A stretch of 64,000 nucleotides of DNA from Rhodocytophaga aerolata. GTDB lineage: Bacteria; Bacteroidota; Bacteroidia; Cytophagales; 172606-1. The position numbers and the translations under genes are program-made. Below the pieces are notes generated by a model. The model did not search any database. It was not told where the DNA came from and was given only the letters and a program-made list of their open reading frames with translations. Below, in pieces: positions 51,835 through 61,169 of this stretch. Each line of letters opens with the position of its first letter. Positions within the stretch are counted from its first letter, which is position 1. The stretch is from NCBI RefSeq assembly GCF_030503435.1, contig NZ_JAUKPO010000002.1, positions 434,001-498,000 of the forward strand. Direction: 5' to 3'.

Positions 51835-53313
51835 TTAATAGCCTGGATTTTGTGTGAGCACTCCCCCACTGGCATCTATCTGCGATTGAGGGATAGGCAT
51901 TAATTCATGTTTGCCGGCTACAAAGTTTTTACCTGCTGCTTGCAATACCTGTGCTGCTCTGCCTTGGCGTACTAAATCCCAGAAGCGGTCGTGTTCCATG
52001 GCTAGTTCTACTCTTCGCTCCTGCCAGATAGCATTGCGCATCTGCGTCTGATCTACAAAAACTACATCTGGCAATATAGCCGGGTTGTCTTCTCTGGCTC
52101 TGGCCCGCACCATATTTAAGGCCATGGTAGCCGCTGCACTATTGCCTAATTCATTAGCCGCTTCGGTATGCATTAACAGGATATCAGCATACCGCAGCAA
52201 ACGGATATTTTTACCTGCATCGCCTATTCCACACCCAGAACGTGGTTCGTTTTGTCCAACATAGGCTTTTTGATTATACCTGGGATTGGGTGCTGTTTCT
52301 GCTACCGTAAAGCCATCGGACAAGGTTTCTCCACGAGATAAAATGGTGGCATCTCTTCTAGGGTCGCCTGGCTCATAGGCATTGAGCAGGTTTTCTGAAG
52401 GTGTATTGAATCCCCAGCCTATCTGCCCTCTCACCGATTGTACTTCGGCGTATTGCGAGCCTAGCCCGCATTGTGGGGTAGCCGCTGCCTGCACTTCAAA
52501 TACAGATTCTTTGCCATTTTCACCTGCTTCTGTAAATATTACCTGGTAAGGGGTAGACAAATCATACTCGCCGGAAGTAACAATCTCCTCAGTTAAGCGG
52601 AACACATCAGGCCATTCTTTCAGGTACATATGCACTTTGGCTAAAAAACCTTTTGCAGCACCCTTGGTAGCCCGGCCCAATTCCGACTGTGGATAGGCAC
52701 TTTTCTCAGGCAACACGGCAATTGCTTCTGTTAAATCTTGTTTGATCAGGGCATAAATCTCCTGACTGGATGACCGGGGAATTACCTCCGCATTTTCTGT
52801 AGCTACTTCCAGTATTTTTGGAACGCCACCGAAAGTTCTCACCAGGTTAAAATAAAAATAGGCCCTCAGGAATTTTGCTTCGGCGATGTAGCGGCTTTTC
52901 AGCTCTTCATCCATTTCAATAGCTGGCACCCGTTGAATTACCTCATTTGCCTTAGCAATACCGGCATATTGCCCGTTCCAGAAATCATTAAAGAAAAAAT
53001 TAGTAGGTGTAAAGGTAAAATTATCCAGTTCACCCATAAATGGTGCATCTCCAGGATCGCTGCCCTTATCTGCGTTATCAGACGTAACACTGGTAATACC
53101 AATAAAAGCAAATACATGTGTTGGCCATTGACGGAGCTGCCAGTAAATAGCATTTGTCGCTTTTAACGCACCCTCTGCACTGCTAAAAAAATCAGGTGTG
53201 ATTTCTTCCCCTTGCGGCCGTTGATCCAGAAAATCGTCGCCACAAGATTGGGTGCCTAGCAATAATGTACCTGTTAATGCACAGGCTAGTATATGTTTTA
53301 TATATGTTTTCAT
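51835..53313 (-). CDS. SusD/RagB-family lipoprotein
   Basis: This 492-residue protein is the surface lipoprotein partner of the SusC channel and binds the nutrient. It has a lipobox (LLLGTQSCGDDFLDQRPQ, Cys at 24) and SusD features: KATNAIYWQLRQWPTHVFAF, IAEAKFLRAYFYFNLVRTFGGVPKI and WQERRVELAMEHDRFWDLVRQG. The gene follows SusC with a 20-base gap on the same strand. No glycosidase, sulfatase or regulator is encoded beside the pair, so the substrate cannot be inferred. Confidence 0.95.
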   Translation of the reverse strand: MKTYIKHILACALTGTLLLGTQSCGDDFLDQRPQGEEITPDFFSSAEGALKATNAIYWQLRQWPTHVFAFIGITSVTSDNADKGSDPGDAPFMGELDNFTFTPTNFFFNDFWNGQYAGIAKANEVIQRVPAIEMDEELKSRYIAEAKFLRAYFYFNLVRTFGGVPKILEVATENAEVIPRSSSQEIYALIKQDLTEAIAVLPEKSAYPQSELGRATKGAAKGFLAKVHMYLKEWPDVFRLTEEIVTSGEYDLSTPYQVIFTEAGENGKESVFEVQAAATPQCGLGSQYAEVQSVRGQIGWGFNTPSENLLNAYEPGDPRRDATILSRGETLSDGFTVAETAPNPRYNQKAYVGQNEPRSGCGIGDAGKNIRLLRYADILLMHTEAANELGNSAAATMALNMVRARAREDNPAILPDVVFVDQTQMRNAIWQERRVELAMEHDRFWDLVRQGRAAQVLQAAGKNFVAGKHELMPIPQSQIDASGGVLTQNPGY

Positions 53314-53333
53314 AATTTCTCTATTATACCTGT

Positions 53334-56297
53334 TTAGAAACCAAAATTTAACCCGACAGTATAGGTTGCATATACCGGTACCAGATTTAAATCTACTCCC
53401 CGGCTTAGGGCATCGTTTCCGCCAATTTCAGGGGTAAAACCAGAATAAGGTGTAAAAGTGATCGGATTCAGTGCATTTACATATACCCGTAGTGTAGACA
53501 GTTTCACCCGTTCTACCAGGGCTTTTGGGAAAGTATAGCCAATCTGTATATTCCGCAGCCGCACAAATGATCCGCTTTCTATATAATAATCAGACACATC
53601 GTAGTTTTGTCCGCCATTGGTTACGCGGGGCTCTGTGTTAGATGGGTTTGCTGGCGTCCATCGGTTGAGAATTACCTGCTCGTAGTTTTCGTTTCCGAAG
53701 CGGACCGCACGTTTACCATTGTAAATCTTATTCCCGTGGTTGCCTTGCACATCAAAAGCCAGATCAAAGCCTTTATAGGCGAAGTTACTGTTGAACCCCC
53801 AGAATACTTTAGGAATGGATGAACCCAAGTATACTCTGTCGCTGGCATCTATCACATTGTTGGCATCTACATCCCGGAATATTAAATCGCCAGGTTGGGC
53901 ATCTGGCTGGGCACTGCCAGCAATCTGGCTTTCATCCTGGAAAATACCCAGCGTCTGATACCCATAAAACCCACCTATAGGAAGGCCAATATTTGTAAGT
54001 GTTACATTCCGGCCGTTGCCCAGGCCACCCCCTATAATCGGAATGCCGCCATTTCCTAAATCAGTAACTTCATTGTGTACCGTAGTCAGGTTAGCACCTA
54101 CACTATAGGTAAAGGGCCCGGTTTCGTTTTGCCAGCCAAGAGAAAATTCAAATCCGCTGTTTATTACACTGGCTGCATTGGTTAAAATAGGTTCTGGGCT
54201 ACCGGCTATATCTACTTCCAGAATAATATCAGAGGTTTTGCGGTTATAATAGTCTGCTTCAAAAGTCAGGCGGTTGCTGAGAAAAGATGCTTCTAACCCA
54301 ATATCTGTTTGAGTTACCACTTCCCATAATAAATTAAAGGCCGTAGCTCTCAACTCTGTTGCACCGATCTGGGGTGTCTGGGTAGGCCCAAAAACGGCAT
54401 CCAGATTGGGTGCTATTCTGGGGAAATAGGCGTAGTTTGGAACATTAATATTGCCTATCTGCCCATAACTTGCCCGCAGTTTCAGGTTGTCGAACAGGTT
54501 TACATTCTGCATAAAAGGTTCTTCGCTGATACGCCAGCCAAGGCCTATAGCCGGGAAGTTGCCAAAGCGGTTGTTTGTCGGGAACCGGGATGATCCGTCT
54601 CTGCGGAAGCTGGCGGTTAATAAATACCTGTCCAGTAACGTATAATTTACCCGGAATAAATAGGAAAGATAGGTAAAGGTGTTCCCTTCATCGGTAACAG
54701 TCTGTCCTACGGCATTTCCTAACCGCAGATATTGTACATCTGAACTATATCCGGGCACATCCAGCCGGGAACCACTTAATTCATCGTAGGTGGTTTGTTG
54801 AGAGGTGTAGCCTACTAACGCAGTCAGGTTATGTATATCGTTGAAGCTTTTGTTATAGGAAAGGGTATTTTCCCAAAGCCAGGTATTGTTGGTATTCTGG
54901 CTTCTGTTCAACCGGCTCCGCTCATTGAATTGTGAAGGTGATACTCTGTACACTGGCGTAAACTGGCTGCTTCTGTTGTAGGCCATATCTACCCCATAAC
55001 TGGTGCGCAAGGTAAAATTCTTAAGAAAGGTGAGTTCACCAAACACATTACCTACTATGCGCCCCCCTTTTGTTTGGTTATTGTTATACGCCAGTTGTGC
55101 TACCGGATTGGCTACTGTGGTAGCTGTTGAAAACCCATACACTCCATTGGCATCCACAGGCACTACGGTTGGGTCCATCATGTAGGCATTCTGGATAATG
55201 CCGCCGGGGAGGTTGTTCGTATGTTCATACGATAAGGCCACATTATTGCCTAATTTCAGAAAATCGGTTGCCTGGTAGCTATTGTTGAACCGCAGTGTAT
55301 AGCGCTTATAATCAGAAGTTTTTACGATCCCTTCCTGCGAAAAATAGCTTCCGCTGATACTATAGGTGGTTTTTTCACCGGCACCCATTGCACTTACCTG
55401 GTGGTTCTGAATAAAGCCGGGTTGAAAAATTTCATCAAACCAGTTAGTACCCTCACCTAAAGCAGACGGATCGGGATATCTGGGTGACGCGCCCGGATCT
55501 GTATTAACGATGGCTTCATTTATTAATGCCCCATACTCGGAAGCATTGGCCATTTCTATGCGGTTCGTTACACTCGTATACCCTGCATAGCCGTCGTAGG
55601 AGAAGGAGGCTTTGGCGCCGCGTCCGGTTTTAGTAGTAATAATTATAACCCCATTTGCCCCTCTTACCCCATAAATAGCCAATGAGGAAGCATCTTTCAG
55701 CACATCCATTGATTCAATATCTCCGGGGTTAAGGTAGCGTATATCATCTACAAACATACCATCTACCACATATAGCGGATTGCTATTTCCGGTTGTACCC
55801 ACCCCACGTATCCGTACAGAAGGGGCTGCCCCAGGCGTGCCTTGATTCGTAGTAATCAATACGCCGGCTGCCTTACCTTGTAACGCCTGTTCAGCATTTG
55901 ATACTGGCCGGTTGGCTATGTCTTCTTGCTTGATGGAAGAAATGGCCCCGGTTACGTCAGCTTTTCGCTGAACACCATAGCCTACCACCACTACTTCGCT
56001 TAACGATTGTACATCTGTTACCAGTCCAACATTTATGACTGACTGATTATTCACTGGTATTTCTTCCGTGGTGTATCCCACATAACTATAGGTTAGTACC
56101 GCATTTTCGGGAACACTAATGCTGTAATTGCCTTCAATGTCTGTCTGGGTTCCGGTAGTAGAGCCTTTTACTACTACGTTTACCCCTACCATTCCTGAGC
56201 CATCTTCCTGGTCGGTAACCTTACCGGTTACAGTTTGCTGTGCCCACGCCGAACACACAGCTGCCAGAAGCATGCATAATGTAAGCTTAATTTTCAT
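53334..56297 (-). CDS. SusC/RagA-family TonB-dependent receptor
   Basis: This 987-residue protein is an outer-membrane channel for nutrient uptake powered by TonB. It has a signal peptide (KLTLCMLLAAVCSAWAQ), a carboxypeptidase-like regulatory domain (about 22-100: VTGKVTDQEDGSGMVGVNVVV), the plug (EVVVVGYGVQRKADVTGAISSIK, PSVRIRGVGTTGNSNPLYVVDG in parts) and a large barrel ending in GLNFGF. It forms an operon with SusD. A FecR/ECF sigma pair often encoded with SusC is not present here; the FecR-like protein at 57020 is a different type. Confidence 0.96.
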   Translation of the reverse strand: MKIKLTLCMLLAAVCSAWAQQTVTGKVTDQEDGSGMVGVNVVVKGSTTGTQTDIEGNYSISVPENAVLTYSYVGYTTEEIPVNNQSVINVGLVTDVQSLSEVVVVGYGVQRKADVTGAISSIKQEDIANRPVSNAEQALQGKAAGVLITTNQGTPGAAPSVRIRGVGTTGNSNPLYVVDGMFVDDIRYLNPGDIESMDVLKDASSLAIYGVRGANGVIIITTKTGRGAKASFSYDGYAGYTSVTNRIEMANASEYGALINEAIVNTDPGASPRYPDPSALGEGTNWFDEIFQPGFIQNHQVSAMGAGEKTTYSISGSYFSQEGIVKTSDYKRYTLRFNNSYQATDFLKLGNNVALSYEHTNNLPGGIIQNAYMMDPTVVPVDANGVYGFSTATTVANPVAQLAYNNNQTKGGRIVGNVFGELTFLKNFTLRTSYGVDMAYNRSSQFTPVYRVSPSQFNERSRLNRSQNTNNTWLWENTLSYNKSFNDIHNLTALVGYTSQQTTYDELSGSRLDVPGYSSDVQYLRLGNAVGQTVTDEGNTFTYLSYLFRVNYTLLDRYLLTASFRRDGSSRFPTNNRFGNFPAIGLGWRISEEPFMQNVNLFDNLKLRASYGQIGNINVPNYAYFPRIAPNLDAVFGPTQTPQIGATELRATAFNLLWEVVTQTDIGLEASFLSNRLTFEADYYNRKTSDIILEVDIAGSPEPILTNAASVINSGFEFSLGWQNETGPFTYSVGANLTTVHNEVTDLGNGGIPIIGGGLGNGRNVTLTNIGLPIGGFYGYQTLGIFQDESQIAGSAQPDAQPGDLIFRDVDANNVIDASDRVYLGSSIPKVFWGFNSNFAYKGFDLAFDVQGNHGNKIYNGKRAVRFGNENYEQVILNRWTPANPSNTEPRVTNGGQNYDVSDYYIESGSFVRLRNIQIGYTFPKALVERVKLSTLRVYVNALNPITFTPYSGFTPEIGGNDALSRGVDLNLVPVYATYTVGLNFGF

Positions 56298-56740
56298 AGG
56301 TTTTAACTGGTTGAATTGTTGTTGGTATTTTACTTTTACTACTTAGTTGAGCTAGCCGATACGCGCACGTATGTAAACTATCTGGTAACATGCAAGCAAA
56401 TTACATGTGATCGGAGGAGACCGGATTTACATAATCAGGTGTACTTTCAACACGAACTTTCGGGAATGAATTGATGATAACATTGCATAACATATGGGTT
56501 ATTGTAGATACATAAGTTAACTTTGTTACTCATACGGTAAATAACCTTGTAAGGGTGGCATATTTGTGCTTATTTATCATAAATTATCACTATTACAAGT
56601 AACTTTAATTCATAGACCATTTACTAACCAGGGGGTTGTCTCAAATAAAGCAATGCAGGCTTCATGCTGAAACCATCAGACAAGGTATAGTTACAGGAGG
56701 CTGTAGAGGAAACTGTTTGAATAAATAATTCACGCTTTGC
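56298..56740. other. Intergenic region between SusC and bTHX genes
   Basis: About 440 bases of AT-rich DNA between two divergent genes. It should hold the SusC promoter, but no TAnnTTTG box on the minus strand was found. No gene is seen. Confidence 0.55.
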
Positions 56741-56769
56741 TTGACAATTGCTTTGGCAGCAAGTACTTT
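56741..56769 (+). promoter_or_regulatory. Promoter of the bTHX gene
   Basis: TTGACA (56741-56746), a 17-base spacer and TACTTT (56764-56769) read as a canonical -35/-10 pair; equally, TTG-N20-TACTTTAG fits the Bacteroidota -33/-7 type with one mismatch. The start codon is 32 bases downstream. Confidence 0.6.
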
Positions 56770-56801
56770 AGCACTGTTAAACCAACTTACAATTATTATT
56801 T

Positions 56802-56954
56802 ATGGGAAAGGGAGATAAAAAATCGAAAAAAGGGAAGCTTTTTATGGGCACATTCGGCAATAGCCGCAAACGCAGTTCAGCGGTTAAAGTAGCTGAAGTT
56901 GCTACAGATGCCCCTAAGGAAGCAAAACCTGCTGCTAAAAAAGCTAAAAAATAA
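56802..56954 (+). CDS. Small ribosomal subunit protein bTHX
   Basis: A 50-residue frame begins MGKGDKKSKKGKLFMGTFGN, which matches the N-terminus of ribosomal protein Thx (bTHX), a short basic protein that sits in the head of the 30S subunit. A longer Ala/Lys-rich tail (APKEAKPAAKKAKK) follows, beyond the usual length of about 25-35 residues. It has a clear promoter and a terminator 14 bases after the stop. It is the only ribosomal gene in the window. The tail resembles histone H1-like or AT-hook-poor basic tails; its use is unknown. Confidence 0.9.
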   Translation: MGKGDKKSKKGKLFMGTFGNSRKRSSAVKVAEVATDAPKEAKPAAKKAKK

Positions 56955-56967
56955 AAACTATACAATC

Positions 56968-57003
56968 AAAAAAGCCCTGTTGATTATTCAGCAGGGCTTT
57001 TTT
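56968..57003. terminator. Bidirectional terminator, bTHX and FecR-like genes
   Basis: AAAAAAGCCCTGTTGA pairs with TCAGCAGGGCTTTTTT (one G-T wobble) around TTAT. T-runs on both strands fit termination of bTHX (+) and the FecR-like gene (-, stop at 57020). Confidence 0.92.
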
Positions 57004-57019
57004 GGTTTAATTGATCAGC

Positions 57020-57958
57020 TTATTTCTGAAAATTATTCCTGTCCAGGAACTGCTGATAAGCAGTTTTATAATCTTCTACACTGGGTTGTAATTTAATCGC
57101 TTCTTCATAAGCTTTCATGGCATCTAGTAACAGGTTGTTCTCTTCAAAAAACGATGCCTGTAATAGTTTGCTAACCGAGGTTTCTTCTTTTCCTTCTTTG
57201 AGCTGGGCTAACTTTTTGTTGATAGTTAGTGCATCCTCTGGGCTTACTTTCGCAATGCTATACTTTTCGAATGTTGCACTTGGCCTGTCTATAGAACTGA
57301 TGGCCACCAGGTAGCTGCTTTCTTTCCGTAATGTAGCCTGACTTAAGTCCAATGTGAACATTGTATCGGCTGTAGTAGCTGAGTACAAAACTTCATCAAA
57401 CATATCCAACACATTAATTTTGTAGCTTCTTGTGCCTGGTAATTTGTTCCATTTTAAAAGCACCTGGTCGCTGAAAGTATGGGTTGGTTTGGCAGCAGGC
57501 ATACGCGCTACTATCTCGTATTCGCCTCTCTCTACTTTACCTTCAATACCCATGTTGCTGTGGCGGTTTTTGTTTACATCTTCTTTTTCCGCTTTTGTAA
57601 TCTCATTAATCATAAAATCTACATACTTCTGGTTGAAGGTAGCTTGTGAGGTAGCAAGTTTGGTAGCCAATTCGCTGGCTGAAAAAGTGCCTGGTGTTTT
57701 CAGCTCCAGTGTTCGGCCACTTTTATGTACCAGGCCCAGAAAGCTATCGGGCGCCAGCTTAATTTTATCTTCCTTGGTAATTTTTTGTCCTGTCTTTAAA
57801 GATTTCCAGTCGGTTGCTGCACTTCCTCTGGCTACTGAATTGCTTCCGCTACTGGCCAGTACTTTAAATACATACTCCTGCGGACTGGTGGTACTTTGTG
57901 CAAATACTGCCTGACATAAGGAAGTATAAACTACTAACAACAATGTAATAATTTTCAT
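57020..57958 (-). CDS. FecR/TPR-like exported protein
   Basis: This 312-residue protein has a signal peptide (KIITLLLVVYTSLCQAVFAQ). The first part resembles a FecR-type beta domain (SNSVARGSAATDWKSLKTGQKITKEDKIKLAPDSFLGLVHKSG in parts: LKTGQKI and DSFLGLVHKSG). A fibronectin-like region (VLLKWNKLPGTRSYKINVLD) and a short TPR-like helical end (NLLLDAMKAYEEAIKLQPSVEDYKTAYQQFL) follow. It has no anti-sigma region. It is encoded 83 bases after the CHASE2 protein gene, and the two may form one membrane-associated unit; the CHASE2/FecR combination is known from other bacteria. Confidence 0.75.
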   Translation of the reverse strand: MKIITLLLVVYTSLCQAVFAQSTTSPQEYVFKVLASSGSNSVARGSAATDWKSLKTGQKITKEDKIKLAPDSFLGLVHKSGRTLELKTPGTFSASELATKLATSQATFNQKYVDFMINEITKAEKEDVNKNRHSNMGIEGKVERGEYEIVARMPAAKPTHTFSDQVLLKWNKLPGTRSYKINVLDMFDEVLYSATTADTMFTLDLSQATLRKESSYLVAISSIDRPSATFEKYSIAKVSPEDALTINKKLAQLKEGKEETSVSKLLQASFFEENNLLLDAMKAYEEAIKLQPSVEDYKTAYQQFLDRNNFQK

Positions 57959-58041
57959 GTTTGTAAAAAGTTATTTGTAAGGATCACTTACATTCTCTGG
58001 TTCCCTTAATGCCTTTTCGCAATTCCAGGACCTCATTCCTC

Positions 58042-59286
58042 CTAAGTGACCTGCTTTTTTGATTTATTAGAAACAAATTTAATAAAATGTGTGCGGTTAT
58101 ACATCCGCAATACAATATGATAATACAACTCCAGTGCATTGCTTGACAGCAAAACTGCTGCCAAAGCTAATGTAAGATTTATTTTTAAATTGAACATATA
58201 AAACAAAGCCACTACCACGTACATAATAATACAGGTCTGCATCAGTTGCCAGATAATAGTTAAGCTGTCGTACCAGTCGCCAAAGTGGTTCATGATGAGG
58301 GTAAACAAAACCACATTCAGGAAACACAACACTACTGCAATAACAATTTCTATAACCGTTGGCGCATCATTAATGTATTCTTCCCGCAAAATCATGGATA
58401 TACTATTGGCATGCACCACTACGCCGTACATGTCTGGATGGGCTTTGCCTACATAATTTTCATTCAGCGGGGTATAGAGTTTATCTTCCAGGGTACGCGA
58501 CTGAAAATTCTCCCCCATATATCCCATTAACACAATCTTATCTTTCAGGAAAGAGCCATCCCATTCCGGATCAAAAACTTCTGCAACATCTACTGCATAA
58601 AACGACCCGGACGTAAAATTGCCCCGGTAATTGATGTATTCATAGGCATTATCTCTTTGCAGAAAGCGTTTAATTATGGATGGCTGATATACTTGCGCCA
58701 CCTTTACCGGAAAAGCCAGCTCAGTATGGCCGCGTACGTTTTCTTTCGGACTAAAACTCCGGCACGACTTGTAGTAATCATCACTTTCTACGATCAGGTT
58801 AGCAAAGCCGGTAGTTCCATGCAATGTAAACATAGGATGCGAAGTCTCCAGGGTATCGTATTGGTTGGTTTCCTTATTAAACTGATGAACGCCACTTACC
58901 AGCACCAGATTATCTACACGAGCCATGGCATGAGCCAGTGCCGTATCCCCTTCCAGGCTTTTGGGGGTGCGGAAGGCAGCATCTATGCCGATTACCTTAG
59001 GCTTGTATTGATTAATAATGTTGATCTGTTCTGCAATACCTGCCCTGTTTAACCTACCAATGTTTACCAGTACAATGTTAGTATCGGCCTTGTATAATGT
59101 ATCGGGTCGTAGTTTAGAAAATACAATATCTGTCAACTCAAAGTCGTCGAAGGTAGACTCTACCGGATTGAGCACATCCGATTGTATGGGAATAGAGGAT
59201 AGCATACCCAGAATGGCAAAAATGAACAGGGTGCATAAAAAATTATGCTTGCTCCATAGATCTTGCCTTAATTTTTTTGGTAGCAT
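58042..59286 (-). CDS. CHASE2-domain membrane protein
   Basis: This 414-residue protein has an N-terminal membrane segment (FLCTLFIFAILGMLSSIP), an extracytoplasmic CHASE2 domain (about 40-295: SDVLNPVESTFDDFELTDIVFSKL, then YKPKVIGIDAAFRTP, KDKIVLMGYMGENFQ) and three C-terminal membrane helices. CHASE2 usually precedes an enzymatic or kinase domain; here nothing follows the last helix except a short basic tail. It could pass its signal to another membrane protein. The FecR/TPR-like gene lies downstream. Confidence 0.88.
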   Translation of the reverse strand: MLPKKLRQDLWSKHNFLCTLFIFAILGMLSSIPIQSDVLNPVESTFDDFELTDIVFSKLRPDTLYKADTNIVLVNIGRLNRAGIAEQINIINQYKPKVIGIDAAFRTPKSLEGDTALAHAMARVDNLVLVSGVHQFNKETNQYDTLETSHPMFTLHGTTGFANLIVESDDYYKSCRSFSPKENVRGHTELAFPVKVAQVYQPSIIKRFLQRDNAYEYINYRGNFTSGSFYAVDVAEVFDPEWDGSFLKDKIVLMGYMGENFQSRTLEDKLYTPLNENYVGKAHPDMYGVVVHANSISMILREEYINDAPTVIEIVIAVVLCFLNVVLFTLIMNHFGDWYDSLTIIWQLMQTCIIMYVVVALFYMFNLKINLTLALAAVLLSSNALELYYHIVLRMYNRTHFIKFVSNKSKKQVT

Positions 59287-59492
59287 TCCTTTATTCTAGT
59301 ATAATCAATCTTTCAGAATGGGTAGTATCAACAGGTATTAATGAAGAAACAAGCGACAGGTAATCTTATCCATAAAAAAATGTATCTGTATCGTACCTGC
59401 TGTATAGTAAAGTCTGGTTGTTAACTGGTTCGCAGGTATCAATTTACAAAAAAAATATGGAAATTGCAGGACTGTTTTATGCGTGGTTACAT

Positions 59493-59536
59493 AAATAAAA
59501 GAGACTGCATATTTCTAAATGCAGTCTCTTTTATTT
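59493..59536 (-). terminator. Terminator after the NhaD gene
   Basis: AAATAAAAGAGACTGCAT (59493-59510) is the exact reverse complement of 59519-59536, with an 8-base loop, 35 bases past the NhaD stop on the minus strand. Confidence 0.9.
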
Positions 59537-59571
59537 TATGAATATCTATGCTATAAATTATTACCCAAGCA

Positions 59572-60843
59572 TTAATGCGTTATACTATAGATTCCCAGAT
59601 ACGTAAGGGCTCCGGCTATATATCCTATCAAGGCCAGCAAACTGATCCGTTTGATGTACCACATAAAATCTATTTTCTCCATACCCATTACAGCTACGCC
59701 TGCTGCAGAACCAATAATTAATATACTGCCGCCAGTACCAGCACAATAGGCTAAAAATTCCCATAATTTAGAATCTGTAGGGAAGGTGTTCATATCATAC
59801 ATACCCATAGTGGCCGCTACTAATGGCACATTATCGATTATGGCAGAGGCTATGCCAATGGCTATAACGATAATATCCAAGTTACCGATAGTTTCGCTCA
59901 TCCATGTGGCCAGATCAGTAAGTAAGTGAGTAGCCTCCAGCGAGCCAATGGCAATTAATATTCCTAAGAAGAACAATACACTGGATGTGTCTATTCGAGA
60001 AAGGGCATGGGCAGGCGTATATGGATGGCGCTCTTCTTCGTCTTTATCACTATTAATCAACTCCGATACTACCCACACTACCCCTAATGAAAAGAGCATG
60101 CCCATGTAAGGCGGCAGGTGGGTAACGGTTTTGAAAATAGGCACAAATATGAGTCCGCCAACACCTACAAAAAACATTAATTTGCTTCTCTCATGAGCGT
60201 TATCTTCTACTTCTAACGCTTCTCCGTGTATATCTCCCTTCATCCGGAAAGAAAGAACCAGCAGAGGCACCAGAATGCATACCAGACTTGGAACAATTAA
60301 CTCTTTAATAATGGCGAGGGCGGAAATTTGTCCGCCAATCCAGAGCATCGTAGTGGTTACGTCCCCAATGGGCGACCAGGCACCGCCGGCATTCGCCGCA
60401 ATAATGACCATACCAGCATAGAACTTCCGTTGTTCCTGGTCCGTAATGAGTTTTCGTAACAGCGAAACCATTACAATAGATGTAGTCAGGTTATCGAGAA
60501 CAGCTGACAAAAAGAACGTGATAAAAGACAATACCCATAATAATATACGGCTATTCTTAGTCGTAATCCGGTCGGTAATTACTTTGAAGCCATGGTGTGC
60601 ATCTACCAACTCTACAATAGTCATGGCTCCCAGCAGAAAGAATAGAATTTCGGATACAGCCCCCAGATGATGGGATAGCTCTTCTACTACCGCTTCCGGG
60701 TTTTCATGGGTAAACAGTACATATACTGTCCAGCAAAGCACACCCGTAATTAAGGCAGATGCTGTTTTGTTGATTTTGATAGGATGCTCGAAAGCAATAG
60801 CCAGGTACCCGACTACAAAAATTCCTATGATCAGTCCGTACAT
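59572..60843 (-). CDS. nhaD: NhaD-type Na+/H+ antiporter
   Basis: This 423-residue membrane protein exchanges Na+ or Li+ for protons. It has about 12 membrane segments; SAVLDNLTTSIVMVSLLRKL and NAGGAWSPIGDVTTTMLWIG are the paired Asp-Asn/Gly-Asp motifs of the NhaD/ArsB fold. It is a single-gene unit with a terminator downstream. Confidence 0.93.
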   Translation of the reverse strand: MYGLIIGIFVVGYLAIAFEHPIKINKTASALITGVLCWTVYVLFTHENPEAVVEELSHHLGAVSEILFFLLGAMTIVELVDAHHGFKVITDRITTKNSRILLWVLSFITFFLSAVLDNLTTSIVMVSLLRKLITDQEQRKFYAGMVIIAANAGGAWSPIGDVTTTMLWIGGQISALAIIKELIVPSLVCILVPLLVLSFRMKGDIHGEALEVEDNAHERSKLMFFVGVGGLIFVPIFKTVTHLPPYMGMLFSLGVVWVVSELINSDKDEEERHPYTPAHALSRIDTSSVLFFLGILIAIGSLEATHLLTDLATWMSETIGNLDIIVIAIGIASAIIDNVPLVAATMGMYDMNTFPTDSKLWEFLAYCAGTGGSILIIGSAAGVAVMGMEKIDFMWYIKRISLLALIGYIAGALTYLGIYSITH

Positions 60844-61169
60844 AAATTAAAAGGTTTGGGCGAATAAGGTTTGTTGAGTGTTAATGAAAATTACTAAAAA
60901 ATGAGTGGCGACAAATATAAAGAAAGTATTGAATTAAGAAAGTTATATTTTCTTCTGGTTTAAGAAAAATTTACCAAATCCGGAAACTGAGTAGTATGTC
61001 AAGCATATATAAAAATTACAAGTGTTTGTTGTAATTTTTTAAGCAAATAAACACCTACCTAGAAAAAACACTATTTCTGATTGCTTAATTGTAGCATAAC
61101 CCATAGTTTTGCATAAAGTAAATCTGGCAAGCGGCCAGTTAATTTCGTCTATAAAAATTACTATATATT
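60844..61169. other. Divergent region, NhaD to peroxiredoxin
   Basis: This 326-base spacer holds the peroxiredoxin promoter at its right end and a TATATTTG box for the NhaD side (minus strand, 60912-60919) without a good -33 partner. No gene is seen. Confidence 0.55.
61081..61111 (+). promoter_or_regulatory. Promoter of the peroxiredoxin gene
   Basis: TTG (61081-61083), exactly 20 bases, then TAGTTTTG (61104-61111), a perfect TAnnTTTG box. The start codon is 58 bases downstream. No clear OxyR- or PerR-type site was noticed. Confidence 0.6.

Noticed and set aside
57432-57914. 160-codon open frame antisense to the FecR/TPR-like gene
   Set aside because: Hydrophobic, low-complexity translation that mirrors codon bias of the real gene; no start or promoter support.
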